NCBI RefSeq assembly: GCF_964340395.1
Contig: NC_135552.1
Span: 1,619,001 to 1,683,000 of the forward strand
DNA from: Glandiceps talaboti
Lineage: Eukaryota; Hemichordata; Enteropneusta; Spengelidae
Length of the DNA stretch: 64,000 nucleotides
Direction of reading: 5' to 3'
Positions 1-11,438 of the stretch are shown here, one piece after another. Under the pieces are notes generated by a model. It made no database searches. It was not told the DNA's origin and saw nothing but the letters and a program-made list of their open reading frames with translations. Numbering within the stretch: position 1 is the first letter of the stretch; each line of letters opens with the position of its first letter. The translations under genes and the position numbers were made by a program.

Positions 1-619
1 GCAACTGGCTAGTCATTCAGCAAATGAACACCTACATGTATTGTTAGCATTGACTAGCATATGGATACACATTTTAAAAGCTGTACAGTTGTGCTACAAC
101 GCCATTGGCAATATTTTTTTATTAGGTCTTTGTTATAGCAAAAAACATTGTGCCATGTTAAATCAATATTTTGTAATAATTCCAAACAACATAAAACATG
201 TTTTTAGAGCATTACATAAGAATAATCTATAACAATAAAAAAGTAATATGACTTATTTGTGATATTGTCTGACTAAGTGCAATGGTAATGGACATTTACA
301 AAAAATGTATGTACATTGTACATGTATATATACATACAGTACTTGGCAAGAAGGCGTGAATGTTATACTGCATGTATTGTTGAGACAGGTGACTGGTTAT
401 CAATCATTCTTCTGTCTAAAATATCTACAAAATGTAGATAGATCCCCTTGTTAAACCTTAAGTATTATAATACCATAATTTATACAATTTGTTCTTTATA
501 TAAAATTTTGTGATATTTTTGCATAAAATTATATGAATTTTGTTGCACATACTAAATATAACAATGCATTCTCAGCTAGAAAATGTTTTCCACTTGCCTT
601 GTTGGAGATGTTAACTTAG
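1..619. other. AT-rich sequence, no gene seen
   Basis: Nothing coding is supported here. The stretch is AT-rich and contains several TACATGTA-type palindromes (around 318-340). The only sizeable ORF (63 codons from 41) has no recognisable features. Confidence 0.6.
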
Positions 620-748
620 TATACTTGGGTGTGGATAGTATACTTGGGTGTAGATAGTATACTTGGGTGTAGATAGTATACTTGGGTGTAGATAGTATAC
701 TTGGGTGTAGATAGTGTACTTCGGTGTAGATAGTATACTTGGGTGTAG
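620..748. repeat. 19-bp minisatellite, about 7 copies
   Basis: The unit TATACTTGGGTGTAGATAG repeats head to tail, with one C-for-G change near 722 and a G-for-A change in the first copy. It produces a periodic but meaningless ORF on the minus strand. Confidence 0.95.
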
Positions 749-834
749 TTTTGTTATTACATGTAGTGTCACTATTTCTGTATACATGTTACACATGAAA
801 ATAAACATTTCCTCGTGAAACCTTTTGTAATATT

Positions 835-915
835 GTGCATTCACAAAGTACTATGTACATGTCTGACCGTGTGTGTGTGTCTGTGTGTCTGTGTGTCTGT
901 GTGTCTCTGTGTGCA

Positions 916-982
<67 letters not shown>

Positions 983-1131
983 TTAGTCTGAAATTTGGTC
1001 GAAACGTTTTTCGGGGTATGTAGATTTAGATTTGTTCATGACATGATTCCATCAGTAATATGCAAATTAGGACTACAAATGTGTCTTTTTGGTAAAAAAT
1101 CTTTAATTCCAAACTATTGATGCATCTGGGG
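835..1131 (+). repeat. Partial copy of the TG-headed dispersed repeat family
   Basis: An interrupted (TG)n tract (about 868-973) is followed by a body containing ATATGCAAATTAGGACTA and GTCTTTTTGGTAAAAAATC. The same body modules recur at 21.8-22.4, 27.8-29.6 and 48.6-49.8 kb, so this is a truncated member of that family. A hAT-type element abuts its right end. Confidence 0.75.
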
Positions 1132-1139
1132 TGTATACA

Positions 1140-2138
1140 CAGGCCTCGAAATTCGTTTTTTTTCCCACCTGCCCATTGGGCAGGTGGTTGAAAATTTTAC
1201 CTGCCCAACCAAAATTTTACCTGCCCAATTCACCTTTCACTAATTTTGTTACTAGTCCTTTAGATCAAGTCTTCAACGGTAAGTACCACTATTGAGCCAC
1301 CTGATCGCAACATAGCCTCACTCTCTGGCCCATCCAATACAATACGTAGTAACGCATCTAATGAGTCGATACTCAGTGAACTGCGCCAATCGTTCTCTTC
1401 TCTTTTCAACCATTTATATTCTTTCTCCCATTCTTCACGGAATTTTCGCTTTCTTTTCCTTTCATCCTGCTTCCAAAACGTTGTCGATTTGCTATCTCCG
1501 TCATCATCTTTGTGTGACTTTTCAGTCTCTTTCGATGTACTTGGTATTGCCACTGAATTATCACTCTCCATACTCAACTTCCCAGCTTTCTCGGCGTCAC
1601 CACCCTCACTTTCTTTTCTTTCTTGCTTCTTCTTTTCATTTGGAGTATCATTGTTTGAAGACTTCGTAAATCCAAACTTTAATAAGCTCATGTTTATTCA
1701 ACAGCTTTCATTTAATAGTATACGTAACGTCACTTCGAGGTCAGGGCCCGCAGAGGTAAATACTACTTCATGAACACATGACATGGCTAATGGCTGGTCA
1801 CATGAGTGAAACACATGGTTGCTATTGATATGCAAATCAAACCAATACGTACCTATGACGCGGATGTCCATATATGGAGAGGTTGAAAGGTCATTGCATT
1901 CTGGCATTAGGCAATGCGGAAATGAAGAAACTTAGGTTACAAGAGACAAATCGACAAAAAATAAAACCCCAAAACGATTGCGATAACAATTATTGACCAA
2001 ATTAGAATAAGCAGTTTATAATAAAGTATTCCAAAAAAAAGCGCCGGTCCAACTGGGCAGGTGTGCATAAATTTTACCGGCCCAGCACCACTTTTCACCT
2101 GCCCTGGGCCGCTGGGCCGGCGGGAATTTCGAGCCCTG
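1140..2138 (-). mobile_element. Non-autonomous hAT-type DNA transposon (999 bp)
   Basis: The ends are inverted copies: the left end starts CAGGCCTCGAAATTC and the reverse complement of the right end starts CAGGGCTCGAAATTC, one mismatch in 15. CAG starts and TCGAAATT cores are common in hAT elements. Subterminal DNA is rich in CTGCCCA/TGGGCAG motifs, including a near-perfect 23-nt palindrome at 1165-1187. I could not find a clean 8-bp target duplication: the flanks read TGTATACA and ATACATGT. The enclosed ORF is on the minus strand, so the element is drawn that way. A second copy of this end type lies at 30828. Confidence 0.75.
1260..1691 (-). pseudogene. Internally deleted hAT transposase-like ORF (143 codons)
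   Basis: The ORF is open from ATG to stop. The first half is low-complexity and charged (many K, E, S, D). It is followed by the segment WEKEYKWLKREEND at about residues 88-101. That pattern resembles the N-terminal region of ZNF862/KIAA1586-type hAT transposases, where W...W.L precedes a TTF-type zinc finger. No zinc-finger cysteines follow. Instead the chain passes directly into LDALLRIVLDGPE, which resembles the C-terminal hAT dimerisation region. I infer that the central catalytic region was lost in frame, leaving a head-tail fusion unable to catalyse transposition. The family call rests on motif memory and needs a profile search. The position inside hAT-type TIRs supports it. Confidence 0.55.
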
Positions 2139-3188
2139 ATACATGTAGATCATAGATGAAGAAATATTAAAGGGAAGGTCCAATCAAATGACATTGCAAT
2201 TTCTATTGATAAAATAGATATGTGACAAGTGATTTATACCATTTTTTGAACTCAATTACATGTACATTTATCTGTGGTATAGTTTTAAGATCAGTTTAGC
2301 TTCTGATATATCTATCGTATTGCCATTTTGCCCTTAAATACAGCGCCCTCCAGTGTTCACTTTGAGAAACTTACGTCACATCATCCTATCACTGAGTGAA
2401 AAGTATTCCATGTATAAAGCCAGTAAATGTTACCGGTTCCTGATCATTTTACCTAAGTTCCCCATGAGTGTGGCCATGATGAAAGTGAAATGACAGAAAA
2501 CATATAAAATGCTTTGAAATTGGTGTTTTATCTTATAAAGGCGGCAAGTCAGCAGCGTAAAATATCTTTCAATGTTACTGAGAGTCAATTGTTTTCATTT
2601 TAAAGTGTGTGTAAATAGGTTTCCAAAGTTTCCGACTTTTTGCCTGCAAATGATGTAGTTTTCATAGGTGATTAAAGATTTGTATGACATTTTTGACAAA
2701 AGAACATTTGTACAATATTAATAATGAAACATTGTTTTTTTGATGATTTTTGTTCCATCCTCGATAGCGATGTTCGTTTGTGTGTCATGTATCGGAAGAA
2801 CATCCGAGGTCTAGCAGCTAGACTATAATAGTATATACTTACTGGTGTTCACCTTCTATTACTGTATTCAAGTAAGTGTAGGAAGGTACAATGTAAATGG
2901 CAAATCTAAACCAACATACATGTACATGTAGTACACAGAGTGTTGTATGAGGTATTAAAGGTAATTCATTTCAGCAAATTGAAGTTCAAATACTTTCCTA
3001 AGTTCCAATATACATTTGTAAATTGCAAATGCTACGTACTGTATTAGAAATTCAATTTAGCACAAATTCATACATGTACATGAACGATGCAATCCTACAA
3101 ACTGCAAAAAAATTAGACAAACTTTGGAGTGACCTATTATAACAATTATAATTTGACAGAATTTGATGACACAATGAAGAATCTATTA
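2139..3188. other. Non-coding; holds one diverged dispersed-repeat copy
   Basis: No gene is seen. The part at about 2425-2700 is related to 9848-10030 and to the reverse complement of 24517-24290. The shared order is AGCC.GTAAATG.TACCGG, then CCATGATSAAA, then a block ending AAAATAT.TT. Confidence 0.6.
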
Positions 3189-3539
3189 GGCCAAACAAAA
3201 AAAATTGTGTGGTTCCTATTACATGGTCTTGAAAATAAGGGTAGGTAGGTAGGGATTTTTTTTTTTTTTTTTTTTTTTAATTTCTATTTTGCAGGTATGG
3301 ACGGGGTTGAAAATACAACTAGCAACTCAAATATATATGTACAGAGCAGACATAAATTCACAAATCAAATTATTTTTTATTTCTTTTCATATGATAATTC
3401 AGCAATACAGATTCCTTCACAATAACACTGACCAGTTGGTTTTACTGGCCTGCAAAATAACAAAATCAACATCTAAATCTGAATGTTATTTTTTCAGGTT
3501 TATATATTTCATGTACATTTATACATTATATTCTTCACT

Positions 3540-3722
3540 TCAACGTTTCTTTCCAAATGGGCTTTGAACAACTGAATGGTTCCCATTGTCTTTACAGGTA
3601 GTACAAATAGGTAAGACTGTTTTGTAGTGCTTCTTCAGTTCAGCATCAACTTCAGCTCCAACATCACCACAGTGGCAACATACATCTTTTCTTCCAATAT
3701 CAATCCAGTCCTCTCTTCTCAA
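3540..3722 (-). CDS. Small zinc-binding-like ORF inside the Harbinger-like element
   Basis: The 60-codon minus ORF contains two CxxC pairs about 25 residues apart: CCHCGD, an acidic and hydrophobic linker, then CTTCKD. It ends in a basic tail. The spacing looks like a treble-clef or zinc-ribbon-type zinc-binding module. I do not recognise the family. It may be one exon of a spliced transposon gene, because the ORF is short and the element has no long intact reading frame. It lies between the TIRs of the 3189-4839 element and is read in the same direction as the 4241-4458 ORF. Confidence 0.4.
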   Translation of the reverse strand: MRREDWIDIGRKDVCCHCGDVGAEVDAELKKHYKTVLPICTTCKDNGNHSVVQSPFGKKR

Positions 3723-4240
3723 ATAGATCTACCAATGAGTTATATAATTCTTGTTTTTTGGTCAGTGAAACGCCACTACAGACAAGAGAAATTAAATGGA
3801 CATTTATTAAAAATACTTTTCACTCGCCCACTTAGTATTACGAACATATATACACTCAGAGTTAAAGCTGGAGTTATTTTTGAAGTAAAATTGAATATTC
3901 AACCTCGCATGCCTTAATTAAAAAGTTGTGCGTAAAAAGTCTGACTATTGCGCTATATAGCCTGTAACGACGTATGAAAATAGTGGCGTTGTAATAAAAA
4001 AAACGCAAACAAAACAGTCATTCAAAAAATCACGTCACGTTTACCCACAACAAATTCGTCTTTAATACGTTTCGTCTCTTCTCTTACAATGTCTTATTTT
4101 TCCAAAAGAATGGCACAAAAAATGCTTCGAAACAACGAAAGAACGGAGTAAAAAAACCAAAAAAACAACGGAGTAAAAATAAAATTTAAAAACAAACGTC
4201 AACGAACGGAGTAAAAATAAAGGCGAAAAATAAAAACAAA

Positions 4241-4458
4241 CCTTGAAGAGGGTTTCTCCGAACAAATTCCCGTCCACCTGCCATTAGTATTTCGAATGCA
4301 TTCACGGCTTTCGTTGTGGTTTCCTCAACAATATCCTCCATTTCACGAGAAACAGGGTCTCGTTGACATTGAACTCGTACGTACATATTTAATACTAAAG
4401 TTCTGACTGACGGTGCGGAGTTGAATATTGCTTTGAGTAACTTCCATCCACGGGCCAT
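4241..4458 (-). CDS. Possible first exon of a transposon gene (unknown)
   Basis: A minus-strand ORF starts with ATG at 4458. It reads about 72 residues, including the segments MARGWKLLKAIFNS and EMEDIVEETTTKAVNAFEIL, before reaching CTTCAAG|GTTTGT, which resembles a splice donor. Downstream of that the frame runs into F/L-rich low-complexity sequence that looks intronic. The exon could therefore be spliced towards the cysteine-containing ORF at 3540-3722 on the same strand. No family recognised; the splice proposal is inference. Confidence 0.3.
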
Positions 4459-4858
4459 TCATTGAACTCGAACATTCAATACGAATCTGGTAAGATTTGC
4501 ATTCCGAATAACCTGGATGATGGTCTTCTAACAATTGCTCGAATGTTCTGTCTGAGTTAACAGTAGTCAGTACAGATTTTTGCTGAATGTGGCATCATAT
4601 TCCTGCGAATTCAATTGAAAACACGCCGCGTTCGCATGAGCGAGCGGCCATTTTCGTTTTTAAAGCATGGACGTCGTAACTCTCGCCCGAAATCTCGCGC
4701 TTCGCGAGATTCGTAAATTTTCGATTTTCTTTCGGGTTTTCGGTATTTTTCCGATAACTCGAATAAAAAGTCGGCAGTCGGGGGTTAACAATTAGGGTCG
4801 GTCGGGTAACCGGAACCACACAATTTTTTTTGTTTGGCCTTAAGATAAGGTTTTGGTA

Positions 4859-5923
4859 CAATTATGCAAAACCGTATAATTGGTTTATCAAATCAATTGA
4901 GAGGCTAGAATTATGCAAAGCAGTATAATTGGTTTATCAAATCAGTTGAAAGGCTAGAATTATGCAAAGCAGTATAATTGGTTTATCAAATCAATTGAAA
5001 GGCTAGAATTATGCAAAACTGTATAATTGGTTTATCAAATCAATTGAAAGGCTAGAATTATGCAAAGCAGTATAATTGGTTTATTAAACCAATTGAAAGG
5101 CTAGAATTATGCAAAACAGTATAATTGGTTTATCAAATCAATTGAAAGGCTAGAATTATGCAAAACAGTATAATTGGTTTATCAAATCAATTGAAAGGCT
5201 AGAATTATGCAAACCAGTATAATTGGTTTATCAAATCAATTGAAAGGCTAGAATTATGCAAAACAGTATAATTAGTTTATCAAATCAATTGAAAGGCTAG
5301 AATTATGCAAAACGGTATAATAGGTTTATCAAATCAATTGAAAGGCTAGAATTATGCAAAGCAGTATAATTGGTTTATCAAATCAATTGAAAAGCTAGAA
5401 TTATGCAAAGCAGTATAATTGGTTTATCAAATCAATTGAGAGGCTAGAATTATGCAAAGCAGTATAATTGGTTTATCAAATCAATTGAAAGGCTAGAATT
5501 ATGCAAAACGGTATAATAGGTTTATCAAACAAATTGAAAGGCTAGAATTATGCAAAACTGTATAATTGGTTTATGAGATCAATTAAAAGGCTAGAATTAT
5601 GCAAAACTGTATAATTGGTTTATCAAATCAATTGAAAAGCTAGAATTATGCAAAGCAGTATAATTGGTTTATCAAATCAATTGAAAGGCTAGAATTATGC
5701 AAAACTGTATAATTGGTTTATCAAACCAATTGAAAGGCTAGAATTATGCAAAACTGTATAATTGGTTTATGAGATCAATTAAAAGGCTAGAATTATGCAA
5801 AACTGTATAATTGGTTTATCAAATCAATTGAAAAACTAGAATTATGCAAAGCAGTATAATTGGTTTATCAAATCAATTGAGAGGCTAGAATTATGCAAAG
5901 CAGTATAATTGGTTATCAAATAT

Positions 5924-5931
<8 letters not shown>
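4859..5931. repeat. 49-bp minisatellite, about 22 copies
   Basis: The unit contains GAATTATGCAAAGCAGTATA, then ATTGGTTTATCAAATCAATT, then GAAAGGCTA. Variants differ mostly at AAAGC/AAAAC/AAACT and GAAAGG/GAGAGG. The array begins 20 bp outside the Harbinger-like right end. Its last unit is split by a LINE and resumes at about 7321. Confidence 0.97.
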
Positions 5932-5977
<46 letters not shown>

Positions 5978-7323
5978 TTATTCCCACGTACAAAAAAAAA
6001 TGTGATACAGAACAGAACTAAATATCCTTATGTATATACATAAACGTGTTATTCGGGAAAAGGGTGTGGAAGTAGTTGTTGCACAACTAATCGAGTCCTC
6101 CCCTCACAAAACATATGACACTCATCATTTAATTTTGCCCTGTTTCAATCAAGACTATTTAACGTGGTAGATGATACATGGAAATACACTGAAATTACAA
6201 AATAAATTAAACATGAGCTCTAGATCCCGAAACAACCGGACTGTAGACATTTTTTAAATTCCCGCTTAAACTCTGACCTGCATTGTATAGTCCTAATATG
6301 CACTGGTATTTTATTCCATAGTTTCGCACCTGCATATTTTATGGTGAATTGGCCCGACCTATGTTTTGTTCTTGGAATATTCAAATCGCTTCTCCTGCTT
6401 TGCCGTGTTGAATAAGAATGGCTAATTGTAGTGAAGTAATCGTGGAAGATGCTTAGTAGTCTTTTATGTAAAACATCATGGACAAACATCGCTATTTGTA
6501 GGCTGTGTTGTTGAAAAGTGTTTAGAATACCGAACTTTTGAAATAATGGTTCTGAAGGTACATTCCATTTGCTAAAAGTCATAATACGAATTAATCGTTT
6601 TTGTACAATTAATAATTCATTAAGGTAAGTCGGGTACGTACTCCCCCATACTTCCAGTCCATAGGTGATGTGTGGGAGAACAGTGGAGTTATAAAGCATG
6701 ATAAGTATATGTTGAGGCACAACTTTGCGAATATGTAGGAATATGCCTGTAAGTTTGCTTATTTTAGAATTTACAGCAGTTATTTGTGGCTTCCAGGACA
6801 TACACTGATCAATTGACACTCCAACAAATGATGCAGTATCAGTTTCTTGCAGTATTGTGTCTTTTATGCGCATAGATCCAGTGTTATCCACTGTTTTCCT
6901 TTTGCTTTTCAGAATTAAGTAATTCGTTTTAGCTAGATTTATCGTTAGCTTATTCGCATCACACCAATTTGTGATATTTGTTAATTCATAGCTCATTGAT
7001 GTCATATCAATAATATTACTTCTATCAGTAAAAGTATGGAATAAATTTGAATCATCGGCATACAATCTAAAGTCAAATAAATCGGAAGATAGTGGTATAT
7101 CATTAATATATACAAGAAAAAGTGTAGGTCCTAGAATTGAGCCTTGGGGAACACCACAAGTAATTGCCCATTTGGAGATATTAACACCATTTATACCTAC
7201 AAACTGATACCTGAAAGTGAGATAATCTTTTAGCTATTGAAGGGGGAAACCTCGTATTCCATAATATTCTAATTTCGATATTAGAATATCATGATTTATG
7301 GTGTCAAACGCTTTCGAAAAATC
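5926..7323 (-). mobile_element. 5'-truncated CR1/L2-like LINE inserted in a minisatellite
   Basis: In the minus direction the element has a partial reverse-transcriptase ORF (7323-6220), a 3' UTR of about 240 bp, and a 3' end GGGAATAAA followed by an (ATT)n microsatellite (5926-5978). Microsatellite 3' tails instead of poly(A) are typical of CR1/L2-group LINEs. The left flank ends in the array motif GGTTATCAAAT. The right flank resumes as AAATCATTGAGAGGATAGAATTATGCA, transcribed here only as far as the eye can align it: it is the continuation of the same 49-bp unit. The 5' junction shares AAATC between the reverse-transcriptase codons and the array, suggesting microhomology joining of a truncated cDNA. 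Confidence 0.85.
6220..7323 (-). pseudogene. LINE reverse transcriptase, C-terminal part, with a stop codon
   Basis: Reverse-transcriptase motifs appear in order: motif A as [14 protein letters not shown] (from 7323), motif B as GVPQGSILGPTLFLVYIND, and motif C as LYADDS (about 7075-7056). The usual thumb follows, with GVSID, ILxxLYNSTVLPHITYGLEVWG and a C-terminal SRRSDLNIPRTK segment. An in-frame TAG at 7236-7234 sits where a tryptophan (TGG) is expected, so a single G-to-A change broke the frame. The endonuclease domain and the N-terminal half of the reverse transcriptase are missing through 5' truncation. From the ATG at 7065 the remaining 281 codons are open. Product not expected to be functional. 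Confidence 0.92.
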
Positions 7324-9780
7324 ATTGAGAGGATAGAATTATGCATATACATTGTATTTACTAAGTACTGTCATTTGGACAGTTTTTTCTGACTAATGTT
7401 TCTTATATTAATAGTTGCAATGTAACTGACAAAGTTGTGCAGTTGATAACTTGAAGTTTTTACAACAATGCACGACAAATCATGTTTTGTATAATTATGA
7501 TGTAATTGGTGAACTTGTACAACTTATTTATATTTTTATTATATAACAACTTTAAGTTTTAACAGCAATACACATTGTGTTCAACATTGATCAGCATTGC
7601 CAATGAGTATTGCAATACATGTAGCTTGGAAACTGCTTTTGAAGACTTGGTTAGTTTACGCTACAAAATAATTACAACTATATACTGGGATATTGATTGC
7701 AATACTAAAGTCCAGGCATAATTTATACATGTGCTTTATAGGGACAAATTCTTTGCAGGAGTTAAAAGTGTGAACTTTCAACCAGAGTGTACATGTAACG
7801 ATAACATAGCAGAACGGCATAGTACATTTTGAAAGACTGGCAGACAGCTTAGGGCATGCCAACATGGGTGTCAAGGTATGACTGTATAAATCTCATTTTT
7901 AAGTGATTCCAGTACATGTACATTGTATTTGTGCAATTCCAAGCTGACATTGTGTCATGCCGATGTTTAGTTGTGTTAGCAGTGTAAATCAACTCAGTCA
8001 TCTCTATGAAATCAATACATGTGGTGTAATATGCTTGCAGATTTTGAACTACCGTAGTAGTTGGGTTGAAAGTTCAAATTTGGAATTTGATAGAGTTACA
8101 CATGTATAAAATGTATGTTAGATATGTAACATATATCAGAAGTCTTGGATCATATGGACCATAAAAGTACACTTACAAATATTACAAGTAGTATATATTT
8201 ATTATGCCCCCACAAGGCCCTTCTATACACTGTAATCCCTAGCTGCCAGATTTCTCCTGAAGTGGTAGCTGCTAGGTAACAGTCATATGAAGGCATAGAT
8301 CCACTACTATACATGTACTAATAGACTTGTTGTCTAGATACTCATATCTTTAAGTAGGTAACTGTAATACAACTTAAAATTCAAAGAAACCCTTTTTTGT
8401 TACACAGTCATTATATTATGAAGGATAAAAATTTATTCTTAAATTTGAACAACACAAAAAAATTGTTGCATTCTTTTTATTGTACATATCTTAATATTAT
8501 AGTTTTCATGCGAAGGTTTTGAAACCCCAGTAAGAGAGCGGGAAATCTGGTAAAATTTGCACCAATGTCCATGATTTTGGTGGGGAATGCCAATTAAATA
8601 CCTAGAGAACAAGTAGGTTTGTGTCTAGTAGTTCTAACTACATGTATACATGTACATGTATACAGGCCTTGACAAAAATAAGTATTAAATCTATATTTGA
8701 GAAGTGCATCCATGTATATACTACCAAAGTACATGTAATAGCCTACATTTTGTAAATGCTATAAACAGTTTCCTAAATATTTAGGTCAACTTTGAAGAAA
8801 ATACTCTCCAAATTATTAAACATGTACAATGTAGTGAAATGTTATACTAGAATCAGGAATACAACATTTGAATTAATGTGTATATATATATATATATCTA
8901 TCACTTGTGTGGGATCTCTTGATGTAAATGTACAATGTACATGTATCTACTATGTACCCATAGTTCAACATCATACATGTACATGTGGCAGAGAATATAC
9001 ACATTCTTTATAAAGAGAAGTTTGTATGGTTTCCTCTTTAGTAAAATAACTACATGGCTCGATCACAAAGTATTTGTCTGACGTTGTTCAGATTCTTGAA
9101 CTGGCATTTCACCCTGCCCTAGTTAGTACAAATGTAGTACTAATATGTTATGTGTGGTGGTGGTGGTGTACATTGTATATATACACATATATGTTAATTA
9201 CAACATGCATAACATACAAATGTACTAAACATGTCGGTGAAAATTCTTACAAAGTTGACACTGACTTGTGTCTGTTGGCAACTGTAAACATTTTGTGTAT
9301 TTTCCAACCCAGGGATGTTAGAACAAAACTGAGATTATATAAATAATTATATTTGTCAAATTCTGATTTCAAAGGAGAGAGATGATTTAAAGTGTACATG
9401 CAAAGGTTGATACTTTTTTTCGTAATTATGTTTATTTTGCCATAAAAATAAATGAAATTGCATTCATACCTCTAAATATTGTGTGCATTGGCAAGAAAGT
9501 CGCAAAAATACTTGCCCCTTAATCCCCTGTGCTTCGACTAACTTCGGCACCTCAACCAGCTCACAAAAGGCGTCGAGGTCCCACGTGTTACAAAAGCCTT
9601 CTAAGCCTTTGTGTAATGTTTACTTATGAATTACTAATTACGCTTGCCATATAGTATTATCTGTAACTGTACATATTGTGGTGTACCAGTTTAGTCTTCC
9701 GACAACAATGGTTCCTTGGTGTTTTGTCGGCAGCACCCGCAGTGAAAGATCACCCTACGCACATTTCCGAGTGATATAAC
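7324..9780. other. AT-rich non-coding stretch
   Basis: I see no credible gene. The stretch has a short (TA)n at about 8880-8898 and numerous TACATGTA palindromes (8640-8660, 8935-8990). ORFs here are short and compositionally biased. Confidence 0.55.
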
Positions 9781-10560
9781 TGAGTAGGTAATTATGGGTG
9801 AAGGCAGTTGAAATCACGTAAAAACTGGACAGTGACGCCATACAGTGAAAGCCGGTAAATGTTACCGGGGCCGGGGTTCTCCACGCCACCGGTGTAGCCA
9901 TGATCAAAGCGAAAAAAGGAAGACAAATAAAATAATTTGAAATGATGTTTTTAAGAAAGCAAGTTAGCTTCATAAAATATTTTCACTACGAAGGCATTTG
10001 TTTTTAAACAATGCGTAGTCCGATTGTATGTTTTGATTTCCATGTTGCTGGGAGTCGATCGTTTTCATTGTGATACATCACATGTACATCGTCGGAATCA
10101 TATCAAAGTAAAAAGACGCAACGCTCATTATAATGTTGCTATTTTTATTTCCATTGTTTTGTCTACCTGAACAATTACTGTGTCATGCCAATCACATGTC
10201 AAAAGTGGATGGACACAGCAAAGTACAATCAGCACTTCACGCTCCCAGGTCAAATAACTTCCACAACGTAAGACATGTCTATCCATAAAAAACTCAAACA
10301 AAACTGGTTGGAGACAATACACAATACACCACCGTACGGCCGGCTTCAGTGAAATGGGCTGTGCTTTGAAAGAAGATGAAACCACTTCATGTCACTGTGT
10401 GGATGGTAATGAACACAGTAAAAAATGAAATAAAGTATTTGTACACATAGCTTTCAAGAGGGATGGTTATCCAACAAAACGTTCTGCTCTAACGAATTTG
10501 TGGGTCTACTTTCGCGAAGATTTTGAATGGTCATCCATAGATCAAATGTACTGTTACGAC
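9780..10560 (+). repeat. Dispersed repeat copy shared with the 23.2-25.0 kb hAT interior
   Basis: From AGCCGGTAAATGTTACCGG (about 9850) to GTGGGTCTAC (about 10500) this copy is collinear with the reverse complement of about 24517-23830. Shared landmarks are CCATGATCAAA, AATGCGTAGTC.GATTG, TCATGCCAA.CAC, TCACGCTCCCA, GTAAGACATGT and GAGGGATGGTTAT. A shorter copy lies at 12420-12545 and a copy of the left part at 2425-2700. Near 10391-10575 one frame reads fairly smoothly (VFVHIAFKRDGYPTKRS, then LWVYFREDFEWSS) with one stop, so an old exon is possible. The family is not identified. Confidence 0.65.
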
Positions 10561-11438
10561 ACATGCTACATTTGAACAACTTGAGAGAATATTATGGGGA
10601 ACTCTTGAAGCCATTCTCATTCGATCTCTGTAGGTTTGATGGGTATGGAAATATTAGATAATTTTCGTTTCGATTACATTGTCTGCAGGAGCTGTTTTCC
10701 ACCCATTGAATAGTTATGTCAACTAAGGACGCTGATAACAGCCTTTACTTTATGTAAACAACACGGCTTCACTAGGACATACTCATTCACTACCAGAGGA
10801 ACTATCTTACTGTTAGCGGTCGGTTCGAATGAATTTGGCTAAATCACACCATCAGATGTTAATGCTGGAGTGTATTGCTCTATGCTTGATGAATCTGACC
10901 AATATTCAACGTCAGGGGTTTTGAAGTTGACCTTAACCATAATGGATTTACATGTAAAGATACATGTACACTGATGAATGCATTTGTGTTCCTGCATTGA
11001 CGTCATAAAGTTCCAAATCCTGTCCTATCCATATGCAAATGAGAGGTACTTACCTGAAGGTGCTCTGTGGCTGAGCCGAGAGTGCCTCATTTTTTGCGCA
11101 ATTTCTCGTGTTAGAATTATATTGTACTATTACAAACCCGATTTCCTTTATTTTTATGGCAAAATAAACATAATTACGAAAAAAAGTATGTACCTTTGCA
11201 TGTACACTTTAAAGTGTGAATGGGTGGTATTATCTCCTCACTAGAGCTACATTGTAATGTGGCATTTTCTCCACTAGAATGCAGTGGTTATGGCAATTGG
11301 CCTTCAGGGGAACACTAGAAATGCTCAATGTATTAAATTAATAGAATGGTATTCAGGGTTCATGGTGTAGTGTGTTGGTCAATTTACTTTTCGATGTAAT
11401 ATCAGGTTTCTTACATGTACACAGTTCTCCACCATAAG
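10561..11438. other. Non-coding, nothing recognised
   Basis: The sequence is of mixed composition with no repeat structure or credible ORF. The 88-codon ORF at 10978 has no domain-like features. Confidence 0.5.

Larger units (their letters stand above)
3189..4839. mobile_element. DNA transposon with perfect 28-bp TIRs, PIF/Harbinger-like (1651 bp)
   Basis: The left end 3189-3216 (starting GGCCAAAC, ending TGTGGTTCC) is exactly repeated in inverse at 4812-4839. Both ends are flanked by the trinucleotide TTA as a direct repeat. A 3-bp TWA target duplication with GG-starting TIRs is the signature of PIF/Harbinger elements, so that superfamily is my best guess; no transposase catalytic domain was recognised. 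A poly-T run sits at 3256-3278. The right third is CpG-rich, which could be the promoter side of minus-strand ORFs. Two minus-strand ORFs are described separately. Confidence 0.8.

Noticed and set aside
835-1023. 62-codon ORF of V/C repeats and other ORFs over TG tracts (16507, 27884, 28310 and minus-strand TH repeats)
   Set aside because: Translations of (TG)n microsatellites.
10815-10840. GGTTCGAAT resembling a tRNA T-arm
   Set aside because: No A box or cloverleaf could be built around it.
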